Below are positions 1 through 9,575 of a stretch of DNA of 64,000 nucleotides, one piece after another (position 1 is the first letter of the stretch; each line of letters opens with the position of its first letter). The notes beneath the pieces were generated by a model. It was given only the letters and a program-made list of their open reading frames with translations, had not been told where the DNA came from and ran no database searches. This stretch comes from Catenibacillus scindens (GTDB taxonomy: Bacteria; Bacillota; Clostridia; Lachnospirales; Lachnospiraceae). The position numbers were made by a program, and so were the translations under genes. The stretch is taken from positions 89,206-153,205 of the forward strand of contig NZ_JACHFW010000009.1 of assembly GCF_014202115.1 (NCBI RefSeq), given 5' to 3'.

Positions 1-1
1 A

Positions 2-1219
2 CAGTACGCCGAGAAAAAGGCCCAGCAGCGGGAAATTTTATGGAAAGCCTGGCAAAATCAGCAGCAGGAGATCCGCCATCAGGAGGAGGTCATCGCCAAA
101 CTCAAGTCCTTTAACCGGGAAAAATCTATTAAGCGGGCCGAGAGCCGTGAAAAGATGCTGGCGAAAGTGGAACGCCTGGACAAACCCGTGGAGGAAAATG
201 CCTCTATGCATCTTGTACTCCACCCCAATGTTATCAGCGGCAACGACGTCCTTGACATTGAGGATCTGTCTAAATCATTTGGCAGCCATCAGCTTTTTTC
301 CCATGTAGATATCTCCATTAAACGTGGGGAGCGGGTGGCTCTCATCGGCAGCAATGGCACCGGAAAGACTACTATATTAAAGATCATTAATGGTCTTCTC
401 TCACCAGATACGGGGGATATCCATCTGGGAGCCAAGGTCCATATCGGATATTACGATCAGGAGCATCAGCTTTTGTCCCAGGAAAAGACAATTTTTGAGG
501 AGATCTCTGATGCCTATCCAACACTTGACAACACCCGCATCCGTACAGTCCTGGCCGCTTTTTTATTTACAGGCGACGATGTTTTTAAACGGATCAAAGA
601 ACTCTCCGGCGGAGAGCGGGGCCGGGTTTCTCTGGCCAAGTTAATGCTGTCCGACGCAAACTTTCTCATCCTGGATGAGCCTACCAACCATCTGGATATT
701 GTATCCAAGGAGATCCTTGAAAACGCCCTCCGCAGTTACACCGGAACTCTCCTTTATGTCTCCCACGACCGTTACTTTATTAATAGAACGGCCACCCGTA
801 TTTTAGAACTTTCCCAGGGAGGCATTAAAAACTATCCGGGAAATTACGATGACTATCTGGAGAAAAAAGACACCCCTGTCATCTCCGGCACCGGCCAGTC
901 TTTTTTCCAGTCCGTCGAAAGCACCGGGGAAGGGACGGCGGATAACGCCAAAATCTCCAACAGCAAATCCGATTATCAGCAACAAAAAGAGCGGGCCGCA
1001 CGCCAGCGAAAAATTCAGAATGATATTGTCAGGACCGAAAAACGGATCGAGGAGATTGAACAGCGCACCGCCCAGCTAGATGAACTTCTGACCCAGGAAG
1101 AAGTTTATACCAATGTGGAACGCCTTATGGAAATTAATAAAGAAAAAGAGGCTCTGGATACAGAACTTACAGCCTTAATGGAAAAATGGGAAGCTCTTCT
1201 CTCCCAGGAAAATAGCTGA
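2..1219 (+). CDS. ABC-F family ATPase, C-terminal part (5' end outside window)
   Basis: The reading frame is open from base 2, so the start lies upstream of the window. The visible part begins in the charged, helical linker between the two nucleotide-binding domains. The second domain follows, with Walker A GSNGTGKTT, signature LSGGERGR and Walker B ILDEPTNHLD, and then a C-terminal coiled coil rich in E, K and Q. This order is that of ABC-F proteins (YdiF/Uup-like), which are soluble, have no membrane domain and act on the ribosome or on resistance to ribosome-targeting drugs. I cannot assign the subtype without the first half. Stop at 1219 lies 25 nt before the GlgX-type gene on the same strand, so the two are probably cotranscribed. 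Confidence 0.9.
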   Translation, partial: QYAEKKAQQREILWKAWQNQQQEIRHQEEVIAKLKSFNREKSIKRAESREKMLAKVERLDKPVEENASMHLVLHPNVISGNDVLDIEDLSKSFGSHQLFSHVDISIKRGERVALIGSNGTGKTTILKIINGLLSPDTGDIHLGAKVHIGYYDQEHQLLSQEKTIFEEISDAYPTLDNTRIRTVLAAFLFTGDDVFKRIKELSGGERGRVSLAKLMLSDANFLILDEPTNHLDIVSKEILENALRSYTGTLLYVSHDRYFINRTATRILELSQGGIKNYPGNYDDYLEKKDTPVISGTGQSFFQSVESTGEGTADNAKISNSKSDYQQQKERAARQRKIQNDIVRTEKRIEEIEQRTAQLDELLTQEEVYTNVERLMEINKEKEALDTELTALMEKWEALLSQENS

Positions 1220-1244
1220 ATGAGCAGCAAAGGAGGATTTGAAT

Positions 1245-3344
1245 ATGGCCGATGAAAATAATAATGTATCACTGCCGGAATTTCCTGCCACAGGTAAAAT
1301 CGGCGATTTTTATATCCGTCCCGGTCTCTTCCGCCTAAAAGGGGCCAATATTGTTCCCGGCGGCGTCAGCTTTACCATATGCTCCAACAAAGCTACCCGC
1401 TGTGAACTCTGTCTTTTTCACCGCCGGGAACAGATCCCCTTTGCTGTACTCCCATTTCCGGAATACTGTCGTATTGGCGATACCTTCTCCATGATCGTTT
1501 TTCATCTGGATATTGAGGAGATCGAGTACGCTTACCGTCTTGACGGTCCCTATGACCCGGACAAAGGACTCCTTTTCGACCCCTCCAGGTTTATTTTGGA
1601 CCCTTACGCCAGGGCCGTCACCGGGCAGAGCGTGTGGGGACAGAAACAGCCTGAGACCGCCGCTTATCACGGGCGTATTGTCCAGGATGATTTTGACTGG
1701 GGAAGTTTTCATGACCGTCATCTCGCCTTCTCAGATATGGTCATCTACGAACTTCATGTCCGCAATTTTACTATGAGTCCTTCCTCAGGAGTGACTAACC
1801 GGGGCACCTTTGCCGGGCTTTTGGAGAAGCTCCCCTACCTTCTGGAACTGGGAGTAAATACGGTGGAACTTATGCCGGTCTTTGAGTTTGACGAGGTTGC
1901 CGAGGAACGTACCTATGACGGACATGCACTCTTAAATTGCTGGGGATATAATACAGTGTGTTACTTTGCCCCAAACACCAGTTACACAGCCGCGACAGAG
2001 TTTAACAGGGAAGGCACTGAGCTGAAACACCTCATCCGTACCTTAAACAGCTACGGCATTGACGTAATCCTGGACGTTGTGTTTAACCACACCGCCGAGG
2101 GCAATGAACAAGGGCCCTTTTTCTCCTTTAAAGGACTTGACAATAACATCTATTATATGCTCACCCCCGACGGCAAATATTACAATTTTTCCGGCGTTGG
2201 AAACACTTTAAACTGCAACCACCCTGTTGTACGGGAATTTATTTTAGACTGTTTAAGATATTGGGTTGTTGAGTACCGTATTGACGGATTCCGTTTTGAC
2301 CTGGCATCTATTTTGGGGAGGGATGAAAACGGCGCTCCCCTATCCCGCCCGCCCCTTCTGGAAAGCCTTGCCTATGATCCCATACTCAGCCATGTCAAGC
2401 TCATCGCCGAGGCATGGGACGCCGGCGGGCTCTATCAGGTGGGCTCCTTTCCATCCTGGAACCGCTGGGCCGAGTGGAACGGGAAATACAGAGATGACCT
2501 GCGCCGGTTTCTCAAGGGCGATGCCGGCTTCGCCGCCGCGGCAGTCAACCGGATCTGCGGTTCCCCGGATCTTTATCCCCCCAGCATGCGCCAGAATGCC
2601 TCGGTAAATTTTATTACCTGCCATGACGGTTTTACCCTTTACGACCTGTACGCTTACAATGAAAAACACAATGAGGCCAACGGCTGGAACAACACTGACG
2701 GTGCCAACGACAACAACAGTTGGAACTGCGGCGAAGAAGGGGACTCCCTAGATCCAGAGGTGAACGCCCTGCGGCGGCGGATGCAGCTTAACGCTTTCAC
2801 TGTTCTTCTGTGCAGCCGGGGCGCTGTCATGTTCCCTGCCGGTGATGAATTTGGAAATACCCAGTTTGGAAACAATAATCCGTACTGTCAGGATAATGAA
2901 ATTTCCTGGCTGGACTGGACCCTTCTTGAAAAAAACCAAAGCCTTTTCCATTTTGTCCGAAAGCTGATCCGTTTTCGCAGCGCTCATCCCGTCCTTCGCG
3001 GCAGGACTGCTCCGGCTCAATGTGGATGGCCGGATATTTCCTACCACCACGGCACTGCCTGGAATGAGGCCGCCGATGACAATGCCCGTCAAATCGGCCT
3101 TTTATTCTGCGGGCGGCAGGAAGATCCGGATGTTCGGGACGATTTTATCTTTCTCGCCGTCAACGCTCACTGGGAGCCTCACCGCCAGGACCTTCCCTTC
3201 CTTCCATCCGGCTATCAGTGGCGATTGTTTATTCACACAGCCAACGAAGACGCCTTTGGCCCGGAAGCTTCTTTTGACGGAAATTCCATGACCGTCGGTC
3301 CCCGAAGCTGTGCCATACTCATCGGCGTCAAGACTGATTTTTAA
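1245..3344 (+). CDS. glgX: Glycogen debranching enzyme GlgX/isoamylase type (GH13)
   Basis: A 699-residue protein with an N-terminal CBM48-like region (about residues 25-130) and a GH13 barrel. It is expected to hydrolyse alpha-1,6 branches of glycogen or related glucans in the cytoplasm. All GH13 motifs are present: region I DVVFNHTAEG, region II DGFRFDLA with nucleophile Asp352, region III LIAEAWD with acid/base Glu389, and region IV ITCHDGFTL with His460 and Asp461. The ATG at 1245 is preferred because AGGAGG at 1231-1236 stands 8 nt before it; an in-frame TTG at 1239 is too close. A catalytically defective relative is encoded at 50901-52802. Pullulanase-like specificity cannot be excluded. 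Confidence 0.92.
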   Translation: MADENNNVSLPEFPATGKIGDFYIRPGLFRLKGANIVPGGVSFTICSNKATRCELCLFHRREQIPFAVLPFPEYCRIGDTFSMIVFHLDIEEIEYAYRLDGPYDPDKGLLFDPSRFILDPYARAVTGQSVWGQKQPETAAYHGRIVQDDFDWGSFHDRHLAFSDMVIYELHVRNFTMSPSSGVTNRGTFAGLLEKLPYLLELGVNTVELMPVFEFDEVAEERTYDGHALLNCWGYNTVCYFAPNTSYTAATEFNREGTELKHLIRTLNSYGIDVILDVVFNHTAEGNEQGPFFSFKGLDNNIYYMLTPDGKYYNFSGVGNTLNCNHPVVREFILDCLRYWVVEYRIDGFRFDLASILGRDENGAPLSRPPLLESLAYDPILSHVKLIAEAWDAGGLYQVGSFPSWNRWAEWNGKYRDDLRRFLKGDAGFAAAAVNRICGSPDLYPPSMRQNASVNFITCHDGFTLYDLYAYNEKHNEANGWNNTDGANDNNSWNCGEEGDSLDPEVNALRRRMQLNAFTVLLCSRGAVMFPAGDEFGNTQFGNNNPYCQDNEISWLDWTLLEKNQSLFHFVRKLIRFRSAHPVLRGRTAPAQCGWPDISYHHGTAWNEAADDNARQIGLLFCGRQEDPDVRDDFIFLAVNAHWEPHRQDLPFLPSGYQWRLFIHTANEDAFGPEASFDGNSMTVGPRSCAILIGVKTDF

Positions 3345-3357
3345 TAGTAAAAAACAT

Positions 3358-3386
3358 TTGAAATTTCTCTATCTGTAACGTATAAT
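3358..3386 (+). promoter_or_regulatory. Candidate sigma-A promoter for the TetR-type gene
   Basis: TTGAAA at 3358-3363 and a consensus TATAAT at 3381-3386 are separated by 17 nt, about 50 nt upstream of the ATG at 3439. No other gene lies between, so it should drive the regulator gene. Confidence 0.6.
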
Positions 3387-3438
3387 ACTATATCAGGAAT
3401 TCATTTGACTTATTTAAGATACAATCCGGAGGTGACCT

Positions 3439-3969
3439 ATGGCTGATTCAAATATTACAAAGCATGCCCTTGCTCAGGCTTTAAAAGAGCTTCTTCGGGA
3501 CCGCTCCCTGGAAAAGATCAGCGTGGGAAGCATCTGTGAAGCCTGCGGCATGAATCGTAAAAGTTTTTACTATCATTTTAAGGATAAATATGATCTGGTC
3601 AATTGGATCTATTATACAGAATTTATTGACCGCATGAAGACTAAGACTTATACCGCCAGTTGGGATGTTATCGACGATTTGTGTGAATATTTATTTGACA
3701 ATAAAGAATTTTACCAGAAAACCCTTCAGATGGAAGGACAGAACTCCTTTTCCGATTACCTGAGGGATATTCTCATCGCGTTTTTTATGGAAGATCTTGA
3801 GGAAGCATTTTCCAAAGAATCTTCTGTACGGCCTTTCGCCGAATTTTATGCCGACGCGATCATCTGTGCCCTGAAAAAATGGCTGGTGCAGAGAGACTGC
3901 ATCAGCCCATTGGAATTTTCTTCTTTTATAAAAAAATGTATTTCAGGTATTGCCGACCATCTGTTGTAG
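3439..3969 (+). CDS. TetR/AcrR family transcriptional regulator
   Basis: A 176-residue protein. Residues about 8-55 form the TetR helix-turn-helix, with the segment ISVGSICEACGMNRKSFYYH followed by F-KDKYDL, the usual pattern of this family. The remaining part is helical and resembles the DhaS/TetR_C_7-type C-terminal domain that forms the dimer and ligand site. It probably represses nearby genes. A GGAGG sequence stands shortly before the ATG. It is convergent with the radical SAM pair (3984-6387) and shares its 3' hairpin region. The adjacent pair is a possible target, but no operator is clear in the sequence. Confidence 0.88.
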   Translation: MADSNITKHALAQALKELLRDRSLEKISVGSICEACGMNRKSFYYHFKDKYDLVNWIYYTEFIDRMKTKTYTASWDVIDDLCEYLFDNKEFYQKTLQMEGQNSFSDYLRDILIAFFMEDLEEAFSKESSVRPFAEFYADAIICALKKWLVQRDCISPLEFSSFIKKCISGIADHLL

Positions 3970-4027
3970 CCGCCTGAGACATATTAACAATCTGAAACAG
4001 ATTTTAATATGTCTTCCAGGCGGTTTT
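3969..4027 (+). terminator. Hairpin terminator of the TetR-type gene
   Basis: Arms CCGCCTG plus AGACATATTAA pair with TTAATATGTCT plus CAGGCGG, followed by TTTTC. The hairpin starts at the regulator's stop codon and its distal arm contains the last codons of the convergent gene at 3984. Confidence 0.7.
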
Positions 4028-4997
4028 CAAAAATATTGTATGTCTTCTGCCGGTGCGCACAGCCATTCATGTAAAGCGTACCTTCGCAGTCAAAGCTGAC
4101 TGCGCAGCCATGAGCGGACACCATTGAGTCAATGGTAAGAACATCTTGAAGGACGTCCATAATGATCAACGGATACTTTTGCGATTTCCGAACATCCACC
4201 ACATGTCGGTAGACCTGCATTTGGGTTTTCTCACTGCATGACCCGTCAGATAAAACAAAAGCAAACTGCGGGTGTGCGTACAAGATCTCCGGTATCCACT
4301 GCCCTTTTAAAAGTTTCTGGCTGTCATTCTCGCTGTAACGGGTATAGATGCCGTAGAGAAGCTTCTCATCCCGCATAATTCTGCAATTTTCTTCAGTCAT
4401 ATCATTATCATGCACAACCGGCATGACGTTTTTACAGTCCCTTAACCTTTGAGCAATATCAACGGAAAGCTGCTGATCTTTCAGGAACAGGACAAAAGCA
4501 CTCTTGGGATGTCCGCCAAAAAGCGGAAGAATATGAGAAATATCTTTGTCTTTGTAAAAGATCAGGTAGGTATAGATTCCCAAAGTCTCTCCCTGATCTA
4601 CAATATCATCATATATCCGAGATTGGGACAAAAGGCGCCGGCCGGAAATATGAAGGGAGACGGCCCAAGGTATATTATAGCCTTCCCGCTTTTCAATTTC
4701 CCGCATTTTTTTAACGCCTTTTGTGCAGCCATTATAACCAATATTCATTCCAAAGGTCAGGAGCATATTCTGATCCACATGAGAGAGTATATCTTCCAAT
4801 CCGTCATAATAGGCGCTGTTCTCCTGCTGGAGCATGGTCTGAGCCATGTCAAGGAAATGATTTTTAGAATCGCCCTTTGAGCAACGCACGCCCCAGTCCA
4901 CAAGATTGCGCACCGCCCGGCGGGGTGATGACGCCATATCCGCCATCACCCTTTTTACCATCCCCTCAATTAGTACCCGGTTTATATCCCCTTGCAT
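3984..4997 (-). CDS. Radical SAM-like protein lacking the FeS-binding cysteine motif
   Basis: A 337-residue protein resembling the adjacent 453-residue radical SAM enzyme. Shared landmarks are the helical N-terminal part, the segment YNIPWAVSL (CNVPWAILL in the neighbour), DIVDQGETLGIYTY (SIVTQGKALGTYMY) and a C-terminal part where VSFDCEGTLYMNGC aligns with LHINARGDVEPC. Between the first two landmarks, the stretch that carries CxxxCxxC in the neighbour is shortened to about residues 116-128 with no cysteine, so a 4Fe-4S cluster and SAM cleavage are not expected. The gene is 28 nt downstream of the intact enzyme and in the same direction, with an AGAAGGGG ribosome site. It may be a partner or regulatory subunit; the function is unknown. 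Confidence 0.75.
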   Translation of the reverse strand: MQGDINRVLIEGMVKRVMADMASSPRRAVRNLVDWGVRCSKGDSKNHFLDMAQTMLQQENSAYYDGLEDILSHVDQNMLLTFGMNIGYNGCTKGVKKMREIEKREGYNIPWAVSLHISGRRLLSQSRIYDDIVDQGETLGIYTYLIFYKDKDISHILPLFGGHPKSAFVLFLKDQQLSVDIAQRLRDCKNVMPVVHDNDMTEENCRIMRDEKLLYGIYTRYSENDSQKLLKGQWIPEILYAHPQFAFVLSDGSCSEKTQMQVYRHVVDVRKSQKYPLIIMDVLQDVLTIDSMVSAHGCAVSFDCEGTLYMNGCAHRQKTYNIFENRLEDILKSVSDC

Positions 4998-5025
4998 CCG
5001 TATACCCCTTCTTAACCTTTAATGA

Positions 5026-6387
5026 TCAGTCTTTTTTAGCTTCTAACGTTTTCTCCCAGATCTGCTCTGCTTCTGGTTTCCAGTTTTGCGCATAAGGAAC
5101 ACATCTGTCGCAGAGAGTATCAACGTCTTCCGGAGATTCATAATCTGTGGACTTAGCGTTGCTATCTTTAACCATTGCTCTTAACTTCTCTGGATTCTCA
5201 AGCATCGGGCAAGGACGGAGCATATTATCATTAAACGGCTGTCCGTCATGATATGCCATAAAGAGCGGGCTCTTTAACGCATCAAGCAGTGAAGACTCAC
5301 GGATATTTGTGTTGGAGTAGTGAATAAATACACACGGTTCCACGTCACCTCTGGCGTTAATGTGGAGGTAACGGCGGCCGCCGGCGATACATCCGCCAAC
5401 ATACTCGGCATCATTCTGGAAATCCATGGAAAAGATGGCTTTTGTCCCTCTGAACTCACGGATGCGCTGATATACCTCCGCTCTCTGATCCGGTTTCGGA
5501 AGAAGATCTGTAGCCGCGCCATTGCCTACCGGCATATAGTGGAAGAACCAGATAAACAGAGCGCCGGCGTCAATGATCATATCGAAGAACTCCTCGCTGG
5601 TGAGATCCTTATAATTCTGGCTTGTGTAGCATGCGGAAATACCAAAAGGCAGTTTATGCTCTTTGAGCAGTCTCATGGCATTTCTTACTTTATCGTAAAC
5701 ACCGTTTCCACGGCGTCCGTCATTGGCAGTCTCAAAACCTTCCAGGCTGATTGCCGGAACAAAGTTTTTCACACGAAGCATTTCTTTGCAGAACTCTTCG
5801 TCAATAAGTGTACCGTTTGTAAAGCTCAAGAACTCACAATCAGAATGTTTTTCGCAAAGGGCGATAATGTCTTTCTTTCTTACAAGAGGCTCGCCGCCAG
5901 TGAAAATATACATATATGTACCTAATGCTTTACCCTGAGTAACAATGGAATCCAGCTCCTCAAAACTTAAATTCAGACGGTTGCCATACTCAGCGGCCCA
6001 ACATCCTGTGCAATGAAGGTTACATGCGGAAGTAGGATCGAGGAGAATCGCCCATGGCACATTACATCCTTCTTTTTCCATAATCTCTTCCTGAACAGCA
6101 CTTCCTGAAAGGCTGGCGTTAACAATGAAGTTTTTAAAGAAGGCATTCCGTACACCTGGATCCAGTTCCCAAACTCTGAGCATTAACTGATACCAGTTTC
6201 CTTTTTCCTCAATAACATTTCGGAATGCGTTTCTCTGAGACACATACCATCCGTCCGGAACAACCTTATCTACAAGGTTCATAACTTTAGGAATGTTTGT
6301 CTCAGGATCTTTATCCAGATACTGCAGCGCTTTTGTCAGCGCAACACCAATTGCGGCATTTTTGGCTTTTTCTACCAGACTGCTCAT
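5026..6387 (-). CDS. Radical SAM protein with SPASM-like C-terminal region
   Basis: A 453-residue protein. After a helical N-terminal segment of about 100 residues comes a radical SAM core with the cluster motif CNLHCTGC (Cys122, Cys126, Cys129) and the GGEP motif of the SAM site in TGGEPLVRK. The C-terminal part has further cysteines (GGCIAGGRR, DVEPCVF, LRPCPM, DTLCDRC) like the twitch/SPASM modules that hold auxiliary clusters. Members of COG0535 modify peptides or small molecules; no substrate peptide is visible next to this gene. It is the first gene of a two-gene unit with the cysteine-lacking relative at 3984-4997, and the convergent TetR-type gene may control it. AGGAGAG stands before the ATG. 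Confidence 0.88.
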   Translation of the reverse strand: MSSLVEKAKNAAIGVALTKALQYLDKDPETNIPKVMNLVDKVVPDGWYVSQRNAFRNVIEEKGNWYQLMLRVWELDPGVRNAFFKNFIVNASLSGSAVQEEIMEKEGCNVPWAILLDPTSACNLHCTGCWAAEYGNRLNLSFEELDSIVTQGKALGTYMYIFTGGEPLVRKKDIIALCEKHSDCEFLSFTNGTLIDEEFCKEMLRVKNFVPAISLEGFETANDGRRGNGVYDKVRNAMRLLKEHKLPFGISACYTSQNYKDLTSEEFFDMIIDAGALFIWFFHYMPVGNGAATDLLPKPDQRAEVYQRIREFRGTKAIFSMDFQNDAEYVGGCIAGGRRYLHINARGDVEPCVFIHYSNTNIRESSLLDALKSPLFMAYHDGQPFNDNMLRPCPMLENPEKLRAMVKDSNAKSTDYESPEDVDTLCDRCVPYAQNWKPEAEQIWEKTLEAKKD

Positions 6388-6552
6388 ACTTAATCTCTCC
6401 TTTTAATTAGCTATCTTTTGTAACCATGTCTTATGATAAATCTCAACTTCAAAAAAGTCATGGGACATTTTGGAAAAACTGTCCAAAAATCGGACAAGAG
6501 AAAAAATCTGGGCAATAATCGGATAAACAACGCTCTTACAGGCGTATTTCAC

Positions 6553-6597
6553 AAAAACAGACGCCTGCAAGGTACACTCCCTCACAGACGTCTGTGA
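6553..6597 (-). terminator. Terminator of the foldase-like gene
   Basis: On the minus strand CAGACGTCTG pairs with CAGGCGTCTG and is followed by TTTTT, about 25 nt after the stop at 6620. Confidence 0.65.
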
Positions 6598-6619
6598 CTT
6601 TTATACAACAGTAAATATT

Positions 6620-7939
6620 TTATTCACTTTCAACCAAGGTCTCGGTCTCTTCCGTCTCGGAAGCGCTGCTGTCCACGGTCTGATTCTGAGTATCTGAAGT
6701 TTCTTTGCTGTCTGCAGTCTCCTCAGTATCTGCGGTGTCACTTGTATCCGTCTCATCATTGATATAGAGATAATTCAGATGATGTCCGTCATCAATCACT
6801 TCATAATCTCCCAGAAGTCCGTTGATATATTCAGTAACCCGCTCAGTCGCCAAAGTTCCGGCGATATCTGAGGAATCTGTCTCCAGATCATATGGAGTTT
6901 TGCTGTCAAAAACAACGATAAAGCAGGCGTCATTACTCTCATCCCGGTAAACCATAATATCGTTTGCCTGACGGCTATCATCAGAGAGCCAATCAAAATA
7001 ATTGGAGCTGATCGTCGCGGATGTTCCTCCGGTAACTACTGTAGGATCACTCTCATTCTCAGGATCGTAGCTGTCCTTGGCGCTTTCCCTGGCATACTCA
7101 TAACAAAGTTCCCGCCAGTCCTCGCCGTCACTGAAACGGTCGGCCATCTCGTTGGCCCGCTCCTCCACTTCGTCCAGAGCCGCTTCTCTTTCTTCATCTG
7201 TAGCGTCATCTTCTACATCCGCCGGCATGGAATAGAGACGGTAATCAATAGTATCATAGCTTTCCGGATCAGCCTCATAAGCCTCCTGCACTTCTTCATC
7301 TGTGGCCGCGTTATCTTCAATGAGCTGATTGTAATAAGCCTCATAGGTGAGATATTCTTTTACGAAAGGCTCTATACGCTTCTCAGTAGCAAATTCTCCA
7401 AAAGCATGCTCATAGTAATAACTTGCACTTACGCCCTGGCTGCTGATGGTTGAATCAATAGCACTCATATAAGTATCATAGTCGCTGGTCACATCATATT
7501 CAAATCCCTGAGCCGCCGCATCGTCATTTAACGCTTTTACCGTCTGGATGGCAGATACGGCATTCTGAGTAAAATAATCCGCCCAGGTCATATTGCTGTC
7601 ATAAATATATGCCTGCTCGTCCAGAGGGGAGGATGTATCCAGGCCCATAAAGAGCAGTGAGTCTGAGTTCTGGGAAAGGAAATTATTAGTGATGGTATTA
7701 TAATAATAGTCAAATTCCACCTTTGTAACTTCGTGATCTCCCACCTTTATATAAGTTCTGTCCAATGCATTGTAGCGCTTAACAAAATAGACACACACGA
7801 CCACAACAGCGAACACAACGATCACGCCAACAATAAACCAGAATGTCCAGTCTTTTTTCTGTTCAGTGCCTTTCTTCCGGTTTCCGGATGCTCCCGCACC
7901 GAATACGGAGCTGTGATTTGCCTTACTACTTGTTCCCAT
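6620..7939 (-). CDS. Membrane-anchored SurA/PrsA-like foldase-type protein
   Basis: A 439-residue protein. A basic, glycine-rich N-terminus is followed by one membrane helix at about residues 31-53 (FIVGVIVVFAVVVVCVYFV), so the rest should be outside the cell. The region after it (IKVGDHEVTKVEFDYYYNTI) resembles the SurA_N helical domain of peptidyl-prolyl isomerase/foldase proteins. A part near residues 225-370 (DYRLYSMPAD through FIVVFDSK) is in the position of a parvulin domain, although I do not see the usual strong GGDLG-type motifs. The C-terminus is a low-complexity tail of Asp, Thr, Glu and Ser. It may assist folding of exported proteins; isomerase activity is uncertain. Confidence 0.7.
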   Translation of the reverse strand: MGTSSKANHSSVFGAGASGNRKKGTEQKKDWTFWFIVGVIVVFAVVVVCVYFVKRYNALDRTYIKVGDHEVTKVEFDYYYNTITNNFLSQNSDSLLFMGLDTSSPLDEQAYIYDSNMTWADYFTQNAVSAIQTVKALNDDAAAQGFEYDVTSDYDTYMSAIDSTISSQGVSASYYYEHAFGEFATEKRIEPFVKEYLTYEAYYNQLIEDNAATDEEVQEAYEADPESYDTIDYRLYSMPADVEDDATDEEREAALDEVEERANEMADRFSDGEDWRELCYEYARESAKDSYDPENESDPTVVTGGTSATISSNYFDWLSDDSRQANDIMVYRDESNDACFIVVFDSKTPYDLETDSSDIAGTLATERVTEYINGLLGDYEVIDDGHHLNYLYINDETDTSDTADTEETADSKETSDTQNQTVDSSASETEETETLVESE

Positions 7940-8053
7940 AATATTATGCGGCTTATGCCACGCCTCCTTTATATTTTATCATTTTGCATTTTCTTATCAT
8001 ACCATGAATCCGGCAATTTTTAAAGACATTTCACCATTTTTTCAAAAAAGGGC

Positions 8054-8228
8054 GTAACTATTCAGCCATGCGGCTGGTTTAATAAAAATACGGCGCAAGT
8101 TTACTTGCAGAGGATTTTTTTATTAAACCAGACATATGGCGTTTAGCCATAATCGAGGATTCAGCCGCGCAAGCGGCGGTAAAGCAGCGTTAGCTGCGGG
8201 AATCCGAGAGGCATGGCTGAATAGTTAC
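8054..8228. repeat. Palindromic element with 17-bp perfect terminal inverted repeats
   Basis: GTAACTATTCAGCCATG at 8054-8070 is repeated inverted and without mismatch at 8212-8228. Nested hairpins fill the interior: GGTTTAATAAAAA with its complement (8076-8129) around GCAAGT-TT-ACTTGC, then ATGGC-GTTTA-GCCAT, GCCGC-GCAA-GCGGC and GCAGC-GTTA-GCTGC, the last two enclosed by GGATTC/GAATCC. There is no ORF with coding character. It begins 8 nt after the stop codon of tyrS (8237). Related ends occur at 21396-21655, 28814-28962 and 43551-43578. Confidence 0.8.
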
Positions 8229-8236
8229 AAAGGCCA

Positions 8237-9460
8237 TCACTTTAACACAACTCTCTTAAAATTTTTCTTTCCCCGTTTTACAATAATGCCTTCGCCCTCA
8301 AGAGCTTCCCCGGCAAACACCTTTTTAAAATCGTCGATCTTTTCGCCGTCAACAGTGACGCCTCCCTGCTGCACAGCTCTGCGGCCTTCGGAGCGGGATG
8401 GTACAAGTCCGGATTTTACAAGAATGCTGACAATATCCAGACCGCCATTTTCCAGGTCATCTTCCGTCAGGGTACTTGTGGGCATTTGCTGAGAGTTTCC
8501 GGAAGCAAAAAGGCTGCGGGCGCTGTCCATAGCCGCCTGTGCTTCCTCCTCACCGTGTACAAGCTTTGTCAGTTCAAAAGCCAGGATTTCCTTGGCCTTA
8601 TTTAACTGGCTGCCTTCCCAGGAATCCATAGCGTCAATCTCTTCCAGCGGAAGGAATGTAAGCATGCGGATAAAGCGAAGAACATCTGCATCCGCCACAT
8701 TGCGCCAGTACTGGTAAAAATCAAAAGGTGATGTCTTTTTCGGATCCAGCCATACGGCACCTTTCTGAGTTTTACCCATCTTTTTGCCCTCGGAATTTAA
8801 TAAAAGGGTAATCGTCATAGCATAGGCATCTTTGCCCAGCTTTCTGCGAATCAGCTCAGTTCCTCCAAGCATATTGCTCCACTGATCATCCCCTCCAAAC
8901 TGCATATTACATCCATATTTCTGGAACAGCATGTAAAAATCGTAGCTCTGCATGATCATGTAATTAAACTCAAGGAAGCTCAATCCTTTTTCCATGCGCT
9001 GCTTGTAGCATTCTGCTGTCAACATCCGGTTGACGCTGAAATGCGCGCCCACTTCTCTTAACAGCTCTATATAATTTAATTTTAAAAGCCAGTCAGCATT
9101 GTTGACCATTAACGCTTTTCCATCGGAAAAATCAATAAAACGGCTCATCTGCTCTTTAAAACAGTCACAGTTGTGCTGGATCACTTCCGGTGTCATCATG
9201 GAGCGCATATCCGTTCTTCCCGACGGATCGCCAATATAGCCTGTACCGCCGCCGATCAGGGCGATCGGCTTATTTCCCGCCATCTGAAGACGTTTCATCA
9301 GGCAAAGGGCCATAAAATGTCCCACATGGAGACTGTCGGCAGTTGGGTCAAACCCAATATAAAATGTTGCCTTTCCGTTGTTTACCAGTTCCCGGATCTC
9401 CTCCTCATCTGTAAGCTGAGCCAAAAGACCTCTGGCTTTTAATTCCTCGAAAATTTTCAT
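8237..9460 (-). CDS. tyrS: Tyrosyl-tRNA synthetase
   Basis: A 407-residue class I aminoacyl-tRNA synthetase that charges tRNA-Tyr. The HIGH-type motif is HVGH (residues 45-48), the KMSKS-type motif is KMGKT near residue 232, and the Tyr-binding segment [20 protein letters not shown] is typical. A C-terminal S4-like RNA-binding domain lies at about residues 340-405 ([20 protein letters not shown]). The length is normal for the family. A clear AGGAGGTAG ribosome site stands before ATG 9460. Expression should be controlled by the Tyr T-box leader upstream. Confidence 0.97.
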   Translation of the reverse strand: MKIFEELKARGLLAQLTDEEEIRELVNNGKATFYIGFDPTADSLHVGHFMALCLMKRLQMAGNKPIALIGGGTGYIGDPSGRTDMRSMMTPEVIQHNCDCFKEQMSRFIDFSDGKALMVNNADWLLKLNYIELLREVGAHFSVNRMLTAECYKQRMEKGLSFLEFNYMIMQSYDFYMLFQKYGCNMQFGGDDQWSNMLGGTELIRRKLGKDAYAMTITLLLNSEGKKMGKTQKGAVWLDPKKTSPFDFYQYWRNVADADVLRFIRMLTFLPLEEIDAMDSWEGSQLNKAKEILAFELTKLVHGEEEAQAAMDSARSLFASGNSQQMPTSTLTEDDLENGGLDIVSILVKSGLVPSRSEGRRAVQQGGVTVDGEKIDDFKKVFAGEALEGEGIIVKRGKKNFKRVVLK

Positions 9461-9575
9461 TTAATCTACCTCCTGTTTTATACACATTTTTCACGGGGAT
9501 TTTAGCTTGTTCTCCACAGGAGCGCACTCCCCGCAAAAGAGTTTTATATCACAAAAAGCGCGTTTTCCTGTGATA

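Noticed and set aside
5320..5925. A 201-codon plus-strand ORF opposite the radical SAM gene
   Set aside because: It is a shadow of the well-supported gene on the minus strand, shows no family motif and has no good ribosome site.
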